From positions 1-44,078 of the forward strand of contig NZ_BKAG01000055.1 of the NCBI RefSeq assembly GCF_007992435.1: a stretch of DNA of 44,078 bases, written 5' to 3'. The DNA comes from Prosthecobacter gellanilyticus (GTDB taxonomy: Bacteria; Verrucomicrobiota; Verrucomicrobiia; Verrucomicrobiales; Verrucomicrobiaceae). Under the pieces are notes generated by a model that worked only from the letters and a program-made list of their open reading frames with translations, was not told the DNA's origin and searched no databases. Position 1 is the first letter of the stretch. Every line of letters starts with the position of its first letter. Both the position numbers and the translations under genes were made by a program. Shown here piece by piece: positions 8,405-17,076 of the stretch.

Positions 8405-9133
8405 TCAGGCGTGCTGAAGATCGACCAGCCATGTCTCGGGCCTGGACTGGCTGAGGATGATGTCCGCAGCCAGATTGAACCAGCGCTCCGACCGGTCGAT
8501 CACTGCGGCATCGGAGCTGATGACGACCACGTCCCTGGCTTCCTTGAGCACGGTGTCAGGATTGAACACAGCCTCCACGGTCCAGGGCCAGTGATGCTCC
8601 TCGGCGAGCTCCCGCAGGCGCTGCGCCAGCCGGCCGCTGTTTGACACGGGACTGTCCAGCAGCCAGTGCGCGGAACGAATGCCGAGGGCCTGTAAACGCT
8701 CCGCCGCAGTGAGGATGGCTGCATCGGTCTCGGCCACCGCATGGTAGGAGCCATGCACGCTGGACATGTCACGCACACAGCCGTCCCGGCAGAGCAGCAG
8801 CACGCCACCGCTGAGAAAGGCCTCAAGACTTACGAGCAGATTGAAGCCGTCCACCATGACCTCATGATCACGCATTGTGTTAGGCTTGAGCTGGTGGCGT
8901 GAGCGTTGAGCGAGGTTTTCATCCGCACAAGCCGCCCGCCCGACGGCCGTGCGCTGCCGTTCGGTGAGCGCATGTCTGTCTCCCACAAGCTTCAGCGCGG
9001 AGGTGCGCGCATAACCACGGCTGAACAGCCAGGACAGATCCGCTACGGCCTGACGCAGGGCCGGTGCCGCCTGCGCGCCAAACATCTCCCGGTCCGCCGG
9101 ATGCATGCCTCGGTGTCTTGTTTCGCTGCTCAT
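8405..9133 (-). CDS. DUF434 domain-containing protein
   Basis: 242 residues. The N-terminal part (about 20-65) fits DUF434: ALRQAVADLSWLFSRGYA followed by LVGDRHALTERQRTAVGR. The C-terminal part (about 85-235) fits the companion domain DUF5616: MVDGFNLLVSLEAFLSGG, CRDGCVRDMSSVHGSY, a conserved LLDSPVSNSGRLA and a VVVISSDAAVIDR strand. The Asp-rich pattern (VDGFN, LDSPVSNSG, SSDAAVID) suggests a metal-dependent nucleotide or RNA function, as in NYN/PIN-type folds, but no activity is established. It is convergent with the putative effector gene, 15 bp apart, and shares no operon. GTTAGGC lies inside the coding region at 8879-8885. Family assignment confident, function open. Confidence 0.82.
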   Translation of the reverse strand: MSSETRHRGMHPADREMFGAQAAPALRQAVADLSWLFSRGYARTSALKLVGDRHALTERQRTAVGRAACADENLAQRSRHQLKPNTMRDHEVMVDGFNLLVSLEAFLSGGVLLLCRDGCVRDMSSVHGSYHAVAETDAAILTAAERLQALGIRSAHWLLDSPVSNSGRLAQRLRELAEEHHWPWTVEAVFNPDTVLKEARDVVVISSDAAVIDRSERWFNLAADIILSQSRPETWLVDLQHA

Positions 9134-9250
9134 GGTGGATCAATGGTCATGCGACAATTCATCCAGCAGTCTAGCAGCAATTCGTAGTGACCGGAAAAAC
9201 CCAGGCTTGTGTGCACTGACCGACCTGGCTTAGCTGGAGATGTGCTCGTC

Positions 9251-9829
9251 ATGATCTGTGATGCCCTGCTCCCTTTCTCTGGCCTCGCTTCCGTCCCAGT
9301 GGCGGAACCCCAAGGACCATCTCCGTTGGGGACGGTGTTGTTTTATCTGGGCATTCTCTGCGGGATAGGACTGGTCTGCGTGCATGTGCCGCTGGTCCAG
9401 CGCGACCGGGATGCACCTGGAGGCCGTCACACACTGAGAAGGGCATCGTTTGCACGGTGGTTCTTCGGTACATTACTTCTGTCGATTGCGCTCGCTGTGC
9501 TGAGCACTCCGTTTTTGCACGGTGGCCTGGCGGGCACCCTCTTTATCTGGGGGACCCTGCTCGCCTATGTAGCTCCGCGGCGGCTACAGTATCTGGGCTT
9601 TCGGCGAAGGTTTGCCGCGCTGGGACTTCTGTGGCCGCTGTATGTGCTGCTGGTCTCCCGAACTGCTCAAGAGCCGTGGGTCACCGTGCAGTTTTACGTT
9701 CTGCAATGGCGGGTGTGGTTTGACATCCGCCTCCTGGCTAATCTCGTGTTTTTGGTGCCTTATGTCTGGTTGATGTTGAGGCCAGACCGGCATGAGCATG
9801 ACGCGAGCACCAGTTCGACGCCACCCTAA
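9251..9829 (+). CDS. Small multi-pass membrane protein, unknown function
   Basis: About 192 residues from the ATG at 9251; a GTG at 9209 is also open. Four to five hydrophobic segments are visible: VLFYLGILCGIGLVCVHVPL, FFGTLLLSIALAVLSTPF, GTLFIWGTLLAYVA, LGLLWPLYVLLVS and LLANLVFLVPYVWLML. Short basic loops (RRASFARW, RRLQYLGFRRRF) should face the cytoplasm. The C-terminus is hydrophilic (His, Asp, Ser, Thr). I recognise no family. It stands between two minus-strand genes with no visible operon partner. Coding is supported by the consistent transmembrane pattern and codon use; function unknown. Confidence 0.65.
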   Translation: MICDALLPFSGLASVPVAEPQGPSPLGTVLFYLGILCGIGLVCVHVPLVQRDRDAPGGRHTLRRASFARWFFGTLLLSIALAVLSTPFLHGGLAGTLFIWGTLLAYVAPRRLQYLGFRRRFAALGLLWPLYVLLVSRTAQEPWVTVQFYVLQWRVWFDIRLLANLVFLVPYVWLMLRPDRHEHDASTSSTPP

Positions 9830-9898
9830 ACTGGTCATGACTGGAAGGACGGGCAGCTAGATATGGTTCGATAGAGAACGTGCTTTCTGCTGGCCCGC

Positions 9899-12800
9899 TC
9901 ACGGTGCTTTCAGCCACACGCTTCCTGAAAGACGTGATGTGGTCGCTGTCGAAGTCCCGGTCGCGGGGAGCTGTGGCAGCACAAAGAAGCCTTTGCCGCG
10001 ACTGTTCGCGGGGGTGACGGCATCCGGCAGCAGCACGCCTTTGAACTTGATGCCGGTGCGCTTCACGGCGCCATCGGTGAGGCTGAAGGTGCCGTTGAAG
10101 GAGCCTGTGGCGGGATTCAGCGTGAGCGTCACATTGGTGGGATTATTGGCAGCGGTGAAGGTGGCCTTGTTGGCGGCGCTGATGGTGAAGGTCTGGTTGA
10201 TGCTGGCTGCCTGAGCGGCGGATGCGATGCCGCCATTGGCGAACTCCAGCCGTGCATTCGAAGTGCCTCCCACCAGTCCGAGGACGATGCCCGTCGGTGC
10301 TGTGTAGCGGGCACCCGTCATGACTGGATTGAAATCAAACGAGGACAAGTAGGTGTAGGTGGGTGCCACGCCGGGGGCGGTCTGGCTGAACTTGCGCCAG
10401 CGCAGTGTCTGGTCGACTAGATTGTTAGGCCGCGTGATCCTCGGAAGGCCGCGGATGAAGCCGAGATAATTCGTCAGGGTCTTTTTATACAGCGCGCTGA
10501 AGATGATGAACTGCAGTGTGGGAGATGCCGGGCCGCTGCCTGTCACGGTGACGTCATCCGGCAGCACCAGTGTCCAGTTTACGGCGCCTGCGGGCTGCAT
10601 TGTGGCGGTGATGTATCCGCTGCCCAGGGGGCGCGCGGTGTTGCTGTCCGGTGGTGCAACCTCGATGGTGTAGTACTCGGGCGCGTCCTTGCCCTTAGTG
10701 TCCTTCAGCGTGGTGGCAGGTGTGGCGCTGCTCCAGGAGCCGCGCCAGCCGCCCAGGAAATTTGCTTCCGTGCTTTGCTGGTAGCCTTGCATATACAAGA
10801 GGCCAGTGAGCCGGTCGGCACCTCCAGATTCTGTCGTGGCAAGGACCAGTTCCAGCACTAGTGGAATGTCCGGACTCTTGCGCGGAATGATGATCTGAGC
10901 GGTCGCGGGTGCCACTGGATCTTGAGCCGCTGCCGGTGTCACATTCAAGACGCCGCTGATCGGGAAACTTTCGGTCGGCGAGAAAGTGAGCTTTCCCGAA
11001 AACGAACCCGTCGGCTGTGTTTTGAAGCTGAGATGAGCGCCGTTGCCGGTGTTCACATAGTCATTGCCGCGGATCAGCGCCACGTAGTCTCCCACAAAGC
11101 TGCCTGGCAGATCACGCACGACGATGGTGAAGGTCACGCTGCTCGGACCCGCTGCATTCGTGGCCTTCACGGTCACGCTGGTGCTGCCGCCTTTCGTTGG
11201 CACGCCGGTGATGCGGGCCACGCCGGTGAGAGGATCCACCACCAGCTTCAGCCCGGCAGGCAGAGGTGCGGCGGTGTAGGCCGGGGCAGGGAGGGCTGGT
11301 GTGCTCGTGGGCACTGTCATGTTAAAATTACCGCCCACGATGGCCAGGGGCACTGTGGGTGATGAGACGAACACTGGCGCGACAACGCCTGGCTGGGTGA
11401 TAGTGTGTGTCACGCCGCCAATGGTGAGGGTGGCCGTGCGTGCTGTTTTGCCCGTGTTCGGCGCGATGGTGACATCGATCGAGCCATCTGCGATGCTTTG
11501 AAGTGTGGACAGGCTGACAAAGGGTGAGCTCTCCACAGCGGACCAGGGCGTGCTGGCGCCGCCGGTGTCTACCGTCACCGGATAGGTGAGGCCGGCCGCG
11601 AGAAGGCCCGCAGGGCTGCTGGTGGGGGCGACGCCGATCGTGTCTTTGTCCACCGTCACGCTGACTGGATCTGACACACCGCCGAAGGCATCCTGGGCGA
11701 TGTAGGCGAAGGTGGCGCCGCCGGTGAAGGTGGCCGCAGGTGTGAAAATGATGGCGGTGCCGGAGGGTGACTTTGCCACTTTGCCCTGGGACGCCAAAGG
11801 CGAGGTGAAGGACTTAATCGTCAGAGCATCTCCATCCGCATCGGTATCATTGGTTAGGACGTGGATCGGCGCCGGGCTGCCGAGCACGGCCAGCGCGGTG
11901 TCTGGAGTTGCCACGGGCTTGCGGTCCAGGGTGGTGAAGTTCATCACGCTGCCTGTGCCGAGTCCCGTGGCACTGGCGGCGGCAGAACGGTAATAGTACT
12001 TCGTGTGCGGCAGCAGACCGCTCAAGCTGGCGGAGATCGTGGTGGCGCTGGATCCAGTCACGGTGGCCGGATCCGCCGTGATCACGTGATTCAGTGCTGT
12101 GGCGGAGAGGCCATACTCAAAGCGCACATCCGCCGTGGCTGCGCTGCCGGGCTTGGCGGTGCCCTTTAGCACGGCCTGGGCAGGGGTGATGCTGGCAGGC
12201 ATGACCGCCAGTGTGGTGGTTGTGGGGGCGGTGCCTGCGCCTGCAGAGGTCCTGGCCTTGACCGTGTTTCCGACCGTGGTGCCGCCGATGTGCGTGACGA
12301 TCACGCGGTAGAAGCAATCTTTGTTCGGCGGCAGGAAGGGGAGGACGGCTGAGACGGCCTGGTCTGTCTCGCCCGAGAGCGTGCCCGGAGAGGCTGGAAC
12401 TGTCTTGTCCAGCAGTGCAGCGGTGGCGCCATACTGGACAGAGACGGTCACCTCTGTGTCCGCCGGATTCACCGTGCCCGCCACCGTCAGCGAGGTGGCT
12501 GTTTGCACGGTGGGTGTCAGTGTGGTGACGGAGGGAATCGGAGCCGGTCCCATGAGGTAGAGAGCGCTCGCATAACCACCGCCAGGCGTGGTGAAGTCCA
12601 GATGCCGCGCCATGGTGCCGTCCGCCGTCATGGTCCGGCGGCGTCCGCAGTCAGGACCCGCCTGCGGGAAGCTGTAAGGCTGCTCCGGCGGGGCATAGAT
12701 GGTCGTCAGCGTGGCGGTGACATCACCGGGAAAGGCCACGGTTTCACCGCGTCGTAAGATGAGGTCAAAGGTGGCACCCTCCAACGTCTTCTGCCCGATC

Positions 12801-14125
12801 CAGAAGCCAGCATTGTTCGCCGTGCTCGTTCCGGGTCCTTCGATGCCCGACTCCAGCGTCATGTAGCCATCATTCTCCAGATTAAAAAAGTAATAGTTCC
12901 CCAGGCTCTCACCTTCCGCCATGCCCGGCAGCACATCCCCATGTTTGGCCAGCAGCTGCCAGCTGCCGTTTTCAAACCAGGCCAGGGCATTGCGGGCAGG
13001 GGTGTTGTTAGGCGGTGGCAGGGTGATGGCTCCCGTCGTCAAAAGCTGTCCATTGGCACCCATCTGCGGGACATACAGGTAAAGATCATTCGCCCAGTCA
13101 AAGGCGCTGCTGCCTGAGAATGTGGCGGGATCTCTGAGCACCGTCGGCGGGCCGCCCATGAGGCGTGTGGCCAGAATCTTCGCCGGAACCTCCGCCCGCG
13201 TGCTGGGGTTCACGCTGACGGCGCGCCCTCCATACAGACCTGCGGCATTGGTGGTGTAGGCCGTGACGGACAATTGGTTCGCGGGACGGCCCGGGTCAGG
13301 CGGGTGGAAGTATTGGTAGTTGCTTGCTTGCAAGGAGTAGACCCGCCCGCCGACTCTTGTGTAGTCGCCATTCACGTCCACAACCCAGTTCACGCTGCCC
13401 GCCTCAAAGCCACCCCGGTAGTAAACCACGTAGACGAGCATGCGCCCGTCCGCTGCCATAAAGGTCAGCCCCCAATAGCTCGGCGTATAACCCGCCGGCG
13501 CGCCCGGCACTGAGCTGCTGGGGCTGTGCGCCAACTGCGCTTCCCCGCTGCCCATCCACCGATACACGAAGTTGCCGATCGTGAAGGCCAGCTTGCTGCC
13601 GTCGTAGAAGTTACGCAGTTCTGGGATATCCGTCGGGGAGTTGTAATTCGCCACTCCTCCCTGGATGGCCGGCCCAAAATTGTCCACCGTGCCTACATGG
13701 ACATAGGCCGGGCCCGGGCCGCCATTCGGGCCGCGGACCCATCTCACAACCGCGATTTTGTTGTCGGAGCCGATCAGCACATCATCCACATCACTGTACA
13801 TGGCCAGGCCGCCCAGAGGCCGTGGCAGCTCGCCCCGGCGGATGTAATACCAGCCGATGTCGACACTTGTGTCCTGGGGATTCAACCGGCTGTAGCCCTC
13901 AAAGATGACAGTGCCATCCGGCATGATGCCTCTTACCTCGCTGACCGAGAGATAACGATTGCCGATCTCCGCCAGCGGCTGCCTGTCCACCCAAAGGCGC
14001 TCCTTCCAGCCTGCCTGGGCTCGCCCGGCCATCAGCACCATGACCAGGGTCAGCAGGAAGTGACAGACACCACGTCCGCCCCAGGCGTGACGTGAACCGA
14101 GATATCTTGAGTAAAGAGTCATCAC
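9899..14125 (-). CDS. Giant exported Ig-like/BACON-type beta-repeat protein
   Basis: 1408 residues with a cleavable signal peptide (FLLTLVMVLMAGRAQAG, residues ~23-39). Residues ~40-525 form a beta-rich region rich in Trp, Tyr and Gly, possibly a propeller. Around 530-730 are two fibronectin-like segments with the TVNP...VQYG pattern. Near 750-820 is a cadherin-like domain with VLTNDTDADGDALTI. Residues ~828-915 look like BACON (TPWSAVESSPFVSLS...TATLTIGG...ITQPG), and ~925-1005 like a putative Ig (PLPAGLKLVVDPLTGVARITGVPT). The last 400 residues hold repeats of the F-S-G-x-L-x-F type common in Verrucomicrobiota surface proteins. No catalytic motif is seen. A role in adhesion or as a surface scaffold is inferred. 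It is a stand-alone gene ending 70 bp from the small membrane protein gene. Confidence 0.85.
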   Translation of the reverse strand: MMTLYSRYLGSRHAWGGRGVCHFLLTLVMVLMAGRAQAGWKERLWVDRQPLAEIGNRYLSVSEVRGIMPDGTVIFEGYSRLNPQDTSVDIGWYYIRRGELPRPLGGLAMYSDVDDVLIGSDNKIAVVRWVRGPNGGPGPAYVHVGTVDNFGPAIQGGVANYNSPTDIPELRNFYDGSKLAFTIGNFVYRWMGSGEAQLAHSPSSSVPGAPAGYTPSYWGLTFMAADGRMLVYVVYYRGGFEAGSVNWVVDVNGDYTRVGGRVYSLQASNYQYFHPPDPGRPANQLSVTAYTTNAAGLYGGRAVSVNPSTRAEVPAKILATRLMGGPPTVLRDPATFSGSSAFDWANDLYLYVPQMGANGQLLTTGAITLPPPNNTPARNALAWFENGSWQLLAKHGDVLPGMAEGESLGNYYFFNLENDGYMTLESGIEGPGTSTANNAGFWIGQKTLEGATFDLILRRGETVAFPGDVTATLTTIYAPPEQPYSFPQAGPDCGRRRTMTADGTMARHLDFTTPGGGYASALYLMGPAPIPSVTTLTPTVQTATSLTVAGTVNPADTEVTVSVQYGATAALLDKTVPASPGTLSGETDQAVSAVLPFLPPNKDCFYRVIVTHIGGTTVGNTVKARTSAGAGTAPTTTTLAVMPASITPAQAVLKGTAKPGSAATADVRFEYGLSATALNHVITADPATVTGSSATTISASLSGLLPHTKYYYRSAAASATGLGTGSVMNFTTLDRKPVATPDTALAVLGSPAPIHVLTNDTDADGDALTIKSFTSPLASQGKVAKSPSGTAIIFTPAATFTGGATFAYIAQDAFGGVSDPVSVTVDKDTIGVAPTSSPAGLLAAGLTYPVTVDTGGASTPWSAVESSPFVSLSTLQSIADGSIDVTIAPNTGKTARTATLTIGGVTHTITQPGVVAPVFVSSPTVPLAIVGGNFNMTVPTSTPALPAPAYTAAPLPAGLKLVVDPLTGVARITGVPTKGGSTSVTVKATNAAGPSSVTFTIVVRDLPGSFVGDYVALIRGNDYVNTGNGAHLSFKTQPTGSFSGKLTFSPTESFPISGVLNVTPAAAQDPVAPATAQIIIPRKSPDIPLVLELVLATTESGGADRLTGLLYMQGYQQSTEANFLGGWRGSWSSATPATTLKDTKGKDAPEYYTIEVAPPDSNTARPLGSGYITATMQPAGAVNWTLVLPDDVTVTGSGPASPTLQFIIFSALYKKTLTNYLGFIRGLPRITRPNNLVDQTLRWRKFSQTAPGVAPTYTYLSSFDFNPVMTGARYTAPTGIVLGLVGGTSNARLEFANGGIASAAQAASINQTFTISAANKATFTAANNPTNVTLTLNPATGSFNGTFSLTDGAVKRTGIKFKGVLLPDAVTPANSRGKGFFVLPQLPATGTSTATTSRLSGSVWLKAP

Positions 14126-14307
14126 AGGAGCCCGGGGGGCACTGAGAATACGCCACCCACCGCCGCATTCAACGTGAAGGTGGTGACAGTTTCCGGCCTG
14201 CCACCCGCTTCCATTTAGATGCCGGATTTTTGATAAATGCCGCGATCTTCAGGTCGTTTATTCTTCCTCCCGAACTTGCTCCTCTTTCTAACCAAACCTT
14301 TCGCACG

Positions 14308-15102
14308 ATGCTCCGGACCGCTTTCACCCTTGGCCTGATCCTGTTTTCCCTAGCCACCGGCCTCCAAGCCCAGGACAAGGCCGCCACGCTGCCCGAAGGC
14401 TTCAAGGCCATCTTCAATGGCAAGGACCTCAGCGGCTGGAGCGGCGGCAGCACTTGGTGGTCGGTGGAGGATGGCTGCCTCACGGGGGTGACGGATGGCA
14501 AGCTGGACTACAACCGCTTCATCACCTGGAAGGAAGGCACAGTGAAAAACTTTGAGCTGCGTGTGAAGGTGAAGGTCACGAAGGGTGGGAACAGCGGGCT
14601 TCAGTATCGCGGCAAGGAGCGGCCTGATCTTGGCGAATGGGTGGTCACGGGTTATCAATGTGATGTGGTGCCGGACAAGGATGACTACAACGGCATGCTC
14701 TATGAGGAGCGCGGGCGGCGCATCCTCGCGCACACGGGTGAGAAGGTGGTCATCGATCCACAAGGCCAGCCGTGGGTGGTCGGCAAGCTGCCCATCAAGT
14801 CCTTCCCCTCCGGTGAATGGCATGACTATCGCGTGCTCGTTGAGGGGAATCATCACCAGCACTGGATCGATGGTGTGCCGACGGTGGACGTGATCGATCT
14901 CGATGAAGCAGGCCGCGCCCTGGAAGGTGTCATTGCCGTGCAGGTGCATCGCGGGCCGGTGATGAAGATCCAGTACAGGGATTTCTGGGTGAAGAAGCTG
15001 CCGGATGATCTGCCGCTGCTGACCTCAGCACAGGCACCTGTTTCTGCGGATGCGGTGAAGGTGGTGCCGCAGGGTGGGCCGGCGAAGAAGGCCGCGAAGT
15101 AG
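14308..15102 (+). CDS. Exported DUF1080 (3-keto-disaccharide hydrolase-like) protein
   Basis: About 264 residues from the ATG at 14308, which gives a clean signal peptide (LGLILFSLATGLQAQ); an earlier in-frame codon at 14230 only adds an untypical extension. The mature protein is a single DUF1080 concanavalin-like domain: FKAIFNGKDLSGWSGG at the start, then WSVEDGCLTG, NFELRVKVKVTKGGNSGLQYRG, the GYQCDVVPD strand, EWHDYRVLVEGNHHQHWIDG and a final VMKIQYRDFWVKKL. The family is greatly expanded in Verrucomicrobiota and Planctomycetota, and some members cleave 3-keto-glycosides. The C-terminal 30 residues are an Ala/Pro/Lys tail. Downstream is a convergent gene with a shared terminator region. 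Family secure, substrate unknown. Confidence 0.92.
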   Translation: MLRTAFTLGLILFSLATGLQAQDKAATLPEGFKAIFNGKDLSGWSGGSTWWSVEDGCLTGVTDGKLDYNRFITWKEGTVKNFELRVKVKVTKGGNSGLQYRGKERPDLGEWVVTGYQCDVVPDKDDYNGMLYEERGRRILAHTGEKVVIDPQGQPWVVGKLPIKSFPSGEWHDYRVLVEGNHHQHWIDGVPTVDVIDLDEAGRALEGVIAVQVHRGPVMKIQYRDFWVKKLPDDLPLLTSAQAPVSADAVKVVPQGGPAKKAAK

Positions 15103-15186
15103 TGGCGTTCCTGAAGCAGGTTGTTTATGATCTAGCGTGGGATTGGGAGTTCATTGAACACGCTGAAGCGTGAACAACGTACTCCC

Positions 15187-15223
15187 AAAAAAAGGCTGGA
15201 GACCCATCGAGGATCTCCAGCCT
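15187..15223 (-). terminator. Rho-independent terminator of the small exported protein gene
   Basis: AGGCTGGAGA (15193-15202) pairs with TCTCCAGCCT (15214-15223), a perfect 10-bp stem. On the minus strand it is followed by a run of seven T (complement of 15187-15193). It lies 25 bp after the minus-strand stop at 15248. The A-rich right side lets it serve the convergent DUF1080 gene only weakly. Confidence 0.85.
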
Positions 15224-15247
15224 AACAAAAAGCCTTGTTTGCTGAGC

Positions 15248-15745
15248 TTACGGTTTCTTGATCGAGGCCAGGATGGTGGCGATGTCCTCGCCGTATTCCT
15301 TGGAGCCTTCCGGGGTGGAGGCGATGAAGACCATGTAGAGGTCGTCGTTGTCGCCATTGGTCACCATGATGGCATTGAGCACGGCCTTGCCGTCCTCGTC
15401 CTCGCCGGTGCCATTGAGAATGTAGAGGCCCACGTTGTTGCTGCCGCCTTCCTGCATGGGCTTATACTCCACGTTCTTGAAGGTCTCTTCCACGGAGGCC
15501 TTCATCTCTGCGAGTGCCTCGGCACCCTTGGCTTTCGGGGTCTTGAGCGCCGAGACCTCGATGATGACGCTCTCATCGTCCTCCGTGGTGATGTAGAGCC
15601 TGCCTTCCTCGAACTTGGACTTCCAGCCCTCGGGCTTCGCCAGCGAGACTGCCGGCTCCTCCTTGGGGAATCCGACGTCCTTGGCCGTGGCGGTGAGAGT
15701 CAGGGTGAGGGAAAGAAGGAGGGTGCAGACGATGCGGCGCTTCAT
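15248..15745 (-). CDS. Small exported protein, unknown function
   Basis: 165 residues with a standard signal peptide (MKRRIVCTLLLSLTLTLTATAK). The mature part is acidic, about 140 residues: PEGWKSKFEEGRLYITTEDDESVIIEVSALK-like strands, a central helix (AEMKASVEETFKNV), then LYILNGTGEDEDGKAVLNAIMV and MVFIASTPEGSKEYGEDIATILASIK. This alternation, with a PxGW-like opening and a closing helix that ends IKKP, resembles periplasmic PsbP/DUF1795-type single-domain proteins, but I cannot assign it. It is monocistronic: a strong terminator follows at 15187-15223, and the next minus-strand gene upstream ends 63 bp before its start. Confidence 0.75.
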   Translation of the reverse strand: MKRRIVCTLLLSLTLTLTATAKDVGFPKEEPAVSLAKPEGWKSKFEEGRLYITTEDDESVIIEVSALKTPKAKGAEALAEMKASVEETFKNVEYKPMQEGGSNNVGLYILNGTGEDEDGKAVLNAIMVTNGDNDDLYMVFIASTPEGSKEYGEDIATILASIKKP

Positions 15746-15808
15746 GGAGTCGATTTGATGGGTGATTTCCTGGCAGGAACACTCATTTGGGTAGGCCAGC
15801 CTCCCAAG

Positions 15809-16135
15809 TCAATCCTTTCGTGAGGGTGATCTCAGCAAATGATTTCCGTTTGACCGGCACATTCTACCTAACCATGCAAAAAGCAGCATCGTCAGCACGC
15901 TGATGGAGCTCACGATCAATGCTGTCCGCAGGTAGCCGGCGCTGGTGGTGGACAGGCTGACTCCCGTGAAGAGCATGACGTAGGCGGCGACGCAGACGGG
16001 ACACTTGGGCATGAGGATGAGGGCGAGGCTGGAGAGCAGGAGGCTCGTCCCTTGAATGAGGCCTCGCTTGTGTGGTGGAGTGGCCTCGGGCCGGCTCGAT
16101 TTGAGCCGGCCCTGGCAGCATGGTGACGTACTCAT
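15809..16135 (-). CDS. Small membrane protein with CPVC motif, coupled to DUF899 gene
   Basis: About 108 residues from the ATG at 16135, which overlaps the DUF899 stop as ATGA; this overlap and the downstream placement argue for translational coupling. The N-terminal 30 residues are basic and polar with a CC pair near the start. Two hydrophobic segments follow: GTSLLLSSLALILMPKCPVCVAAYVM is split by KCPVC, and LRTALIVSSISVLTMLLFAWLG forms the second. A CxxC beside or within the first membrane helix recalls MerC-like and other heavy-metal or thiol-handling membrane proteins, but there is no full match. The neighbour carries a thioredoxin-like CPSC, so a shared redox or metal role is possible (inference). 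Confidence 0.65.
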   Translation of the reverse strand: MSTSPCCQGRLKSSRPEATPPHKRGLIQGTSLLLSSLALILMPKCPVCVAAYVMLFTGVSLSTTSAGYLRTALIVSSISVLTMLLFAWLGRMCRSNGNHLLRSPSRKD

Positions 16136-16956
16136 GAGCTGGCCTTGGTGGAGTGCTGGCAACAGGTGGAGGCGGTGGGGGATGCTGAATCGTAGCGATC
16201 ATGATGACGCCACCAGATGCCTTCGCTTTCATTGCGGCCGAGTGGTGCGCGGTCCAGCCAGGGATACATGCTCCAGAGGCCGTCCACGCCGCGTGAATAG
16301 GTGGAGTAGGTGTGATACACCACGCCGTCTTTTTGAATGAAGGCGCTCATGCCGGGACGCTGGCGCATGTAGGTGGGTGTGTTCACACCGCAGGCGGTGG
16401 CGAACTGAAACTCCGCGCTGGCGCCTCCGCCGGGTTCGCCATCGCGCCAGGGCTGCTGGGGCTCGCGGGTGTAGTTGTATTCGATGCCCTCATGCTGCTG
16501 ATCCTGCGTGTAGGAGGCGCAGAAGTCGAAGTTGAACTCGCCGCCGATGGAGGAAGCCCATGGGAAGCTCCAGTCCATGCGCTGACGGAAGGCGAGAAGT
16601 TTTTCCAAAGGTGCGAGCGAGACGGCGGTGAGCAGCACGTCGTGGTTCGCGAGATGGGTGACGATGCCATTGAACCCGTCCGCGATGGCGGAGCAGGACG
16701 GACAGCCGGCGGTGTAGTCCGGGCCGAACATGAAGTGATACACGAGAAGCTGCGAGCGACCCTGGAAAAGGTCGGCCAGCTTCGCCGCGCCCGACTCGGT
16801 GGTGAAGCGGTAGTCTTTGGACACGGGCACCCAGGGGAGTTGCTGGCGTTTTTTGGCGAGTTCATCGCTCTGACGTGTGTGTTCCTTCTCGGCTTTCAGC
16901 AGTTCCAGGCGTGCCTTCAGCCATTCTTCTTGGGTTCCGATTTTGGGTGTGCTCAT
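16132..16956 (-). CDS. DUF899 family thioredoxin-like protein
   Basis: About 274 residues from the ATG at 16956 (MSTPKIGTQEEW...); the reading frame extends further upstream but without a sensible N-terminus. The family pattern is clear: a helical LKARLELLKAEKEHTRQSDELAKKRQ-type opening (residues ~13-38), LPWVPVSKDYRF, then FQGRSQLLVYHFMFGPD and CPSC at residues 85-88, followed by SAIADGFNG, the conserved FRQRMDWSFPWASS, and VYHTYSTYSRG with LDRAP near the end. DUF899 proteins are cytoplasmic with a thioredoxin-like fold; no substrate is established. The C-terminal tail ends with a CCQH cluster. It is coupled by ATGA to a CPVC membrane protein and diverges from a regulator, whose start lies 121 bp away. 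Confidence 0.9.
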   Translation of the reverse strand: MSTPKIGTQEEWLKARLELLKAEKEHTRQSDELAKKRQQLPWVPVSKDYRFTTESGAAKLADLFQGRSQLLVYHFMFGPDYTAGCPSCSAIADGFNGIVTHLANHDVLLTAVSLAPLEKLLAFRQRMDWSFPWASSIGGEFNFDFCASYTQDQQHEGIEYNYTREPQQPWRDGEPGGGASAEFQFATACGVNTPTYMRQRPGMSAFIQKDGVVYHTYSTYSRGVDGLWSMYPWLDRAPLGRNESEGIWWRHHDRYDSASPTASTCCQHSTKASS

Positions 16957-17076
16957 AGAGGTGTGATGAGTTGTTGGTGGATGTGCGTTGACGAACCTTG
17001 GTGGTGTCGCTGGAAACAAGTTATCGCTTGGCAGTTCAGGCTGTGAGTGACAACGGTGGCGCGATTTTCACTCTGC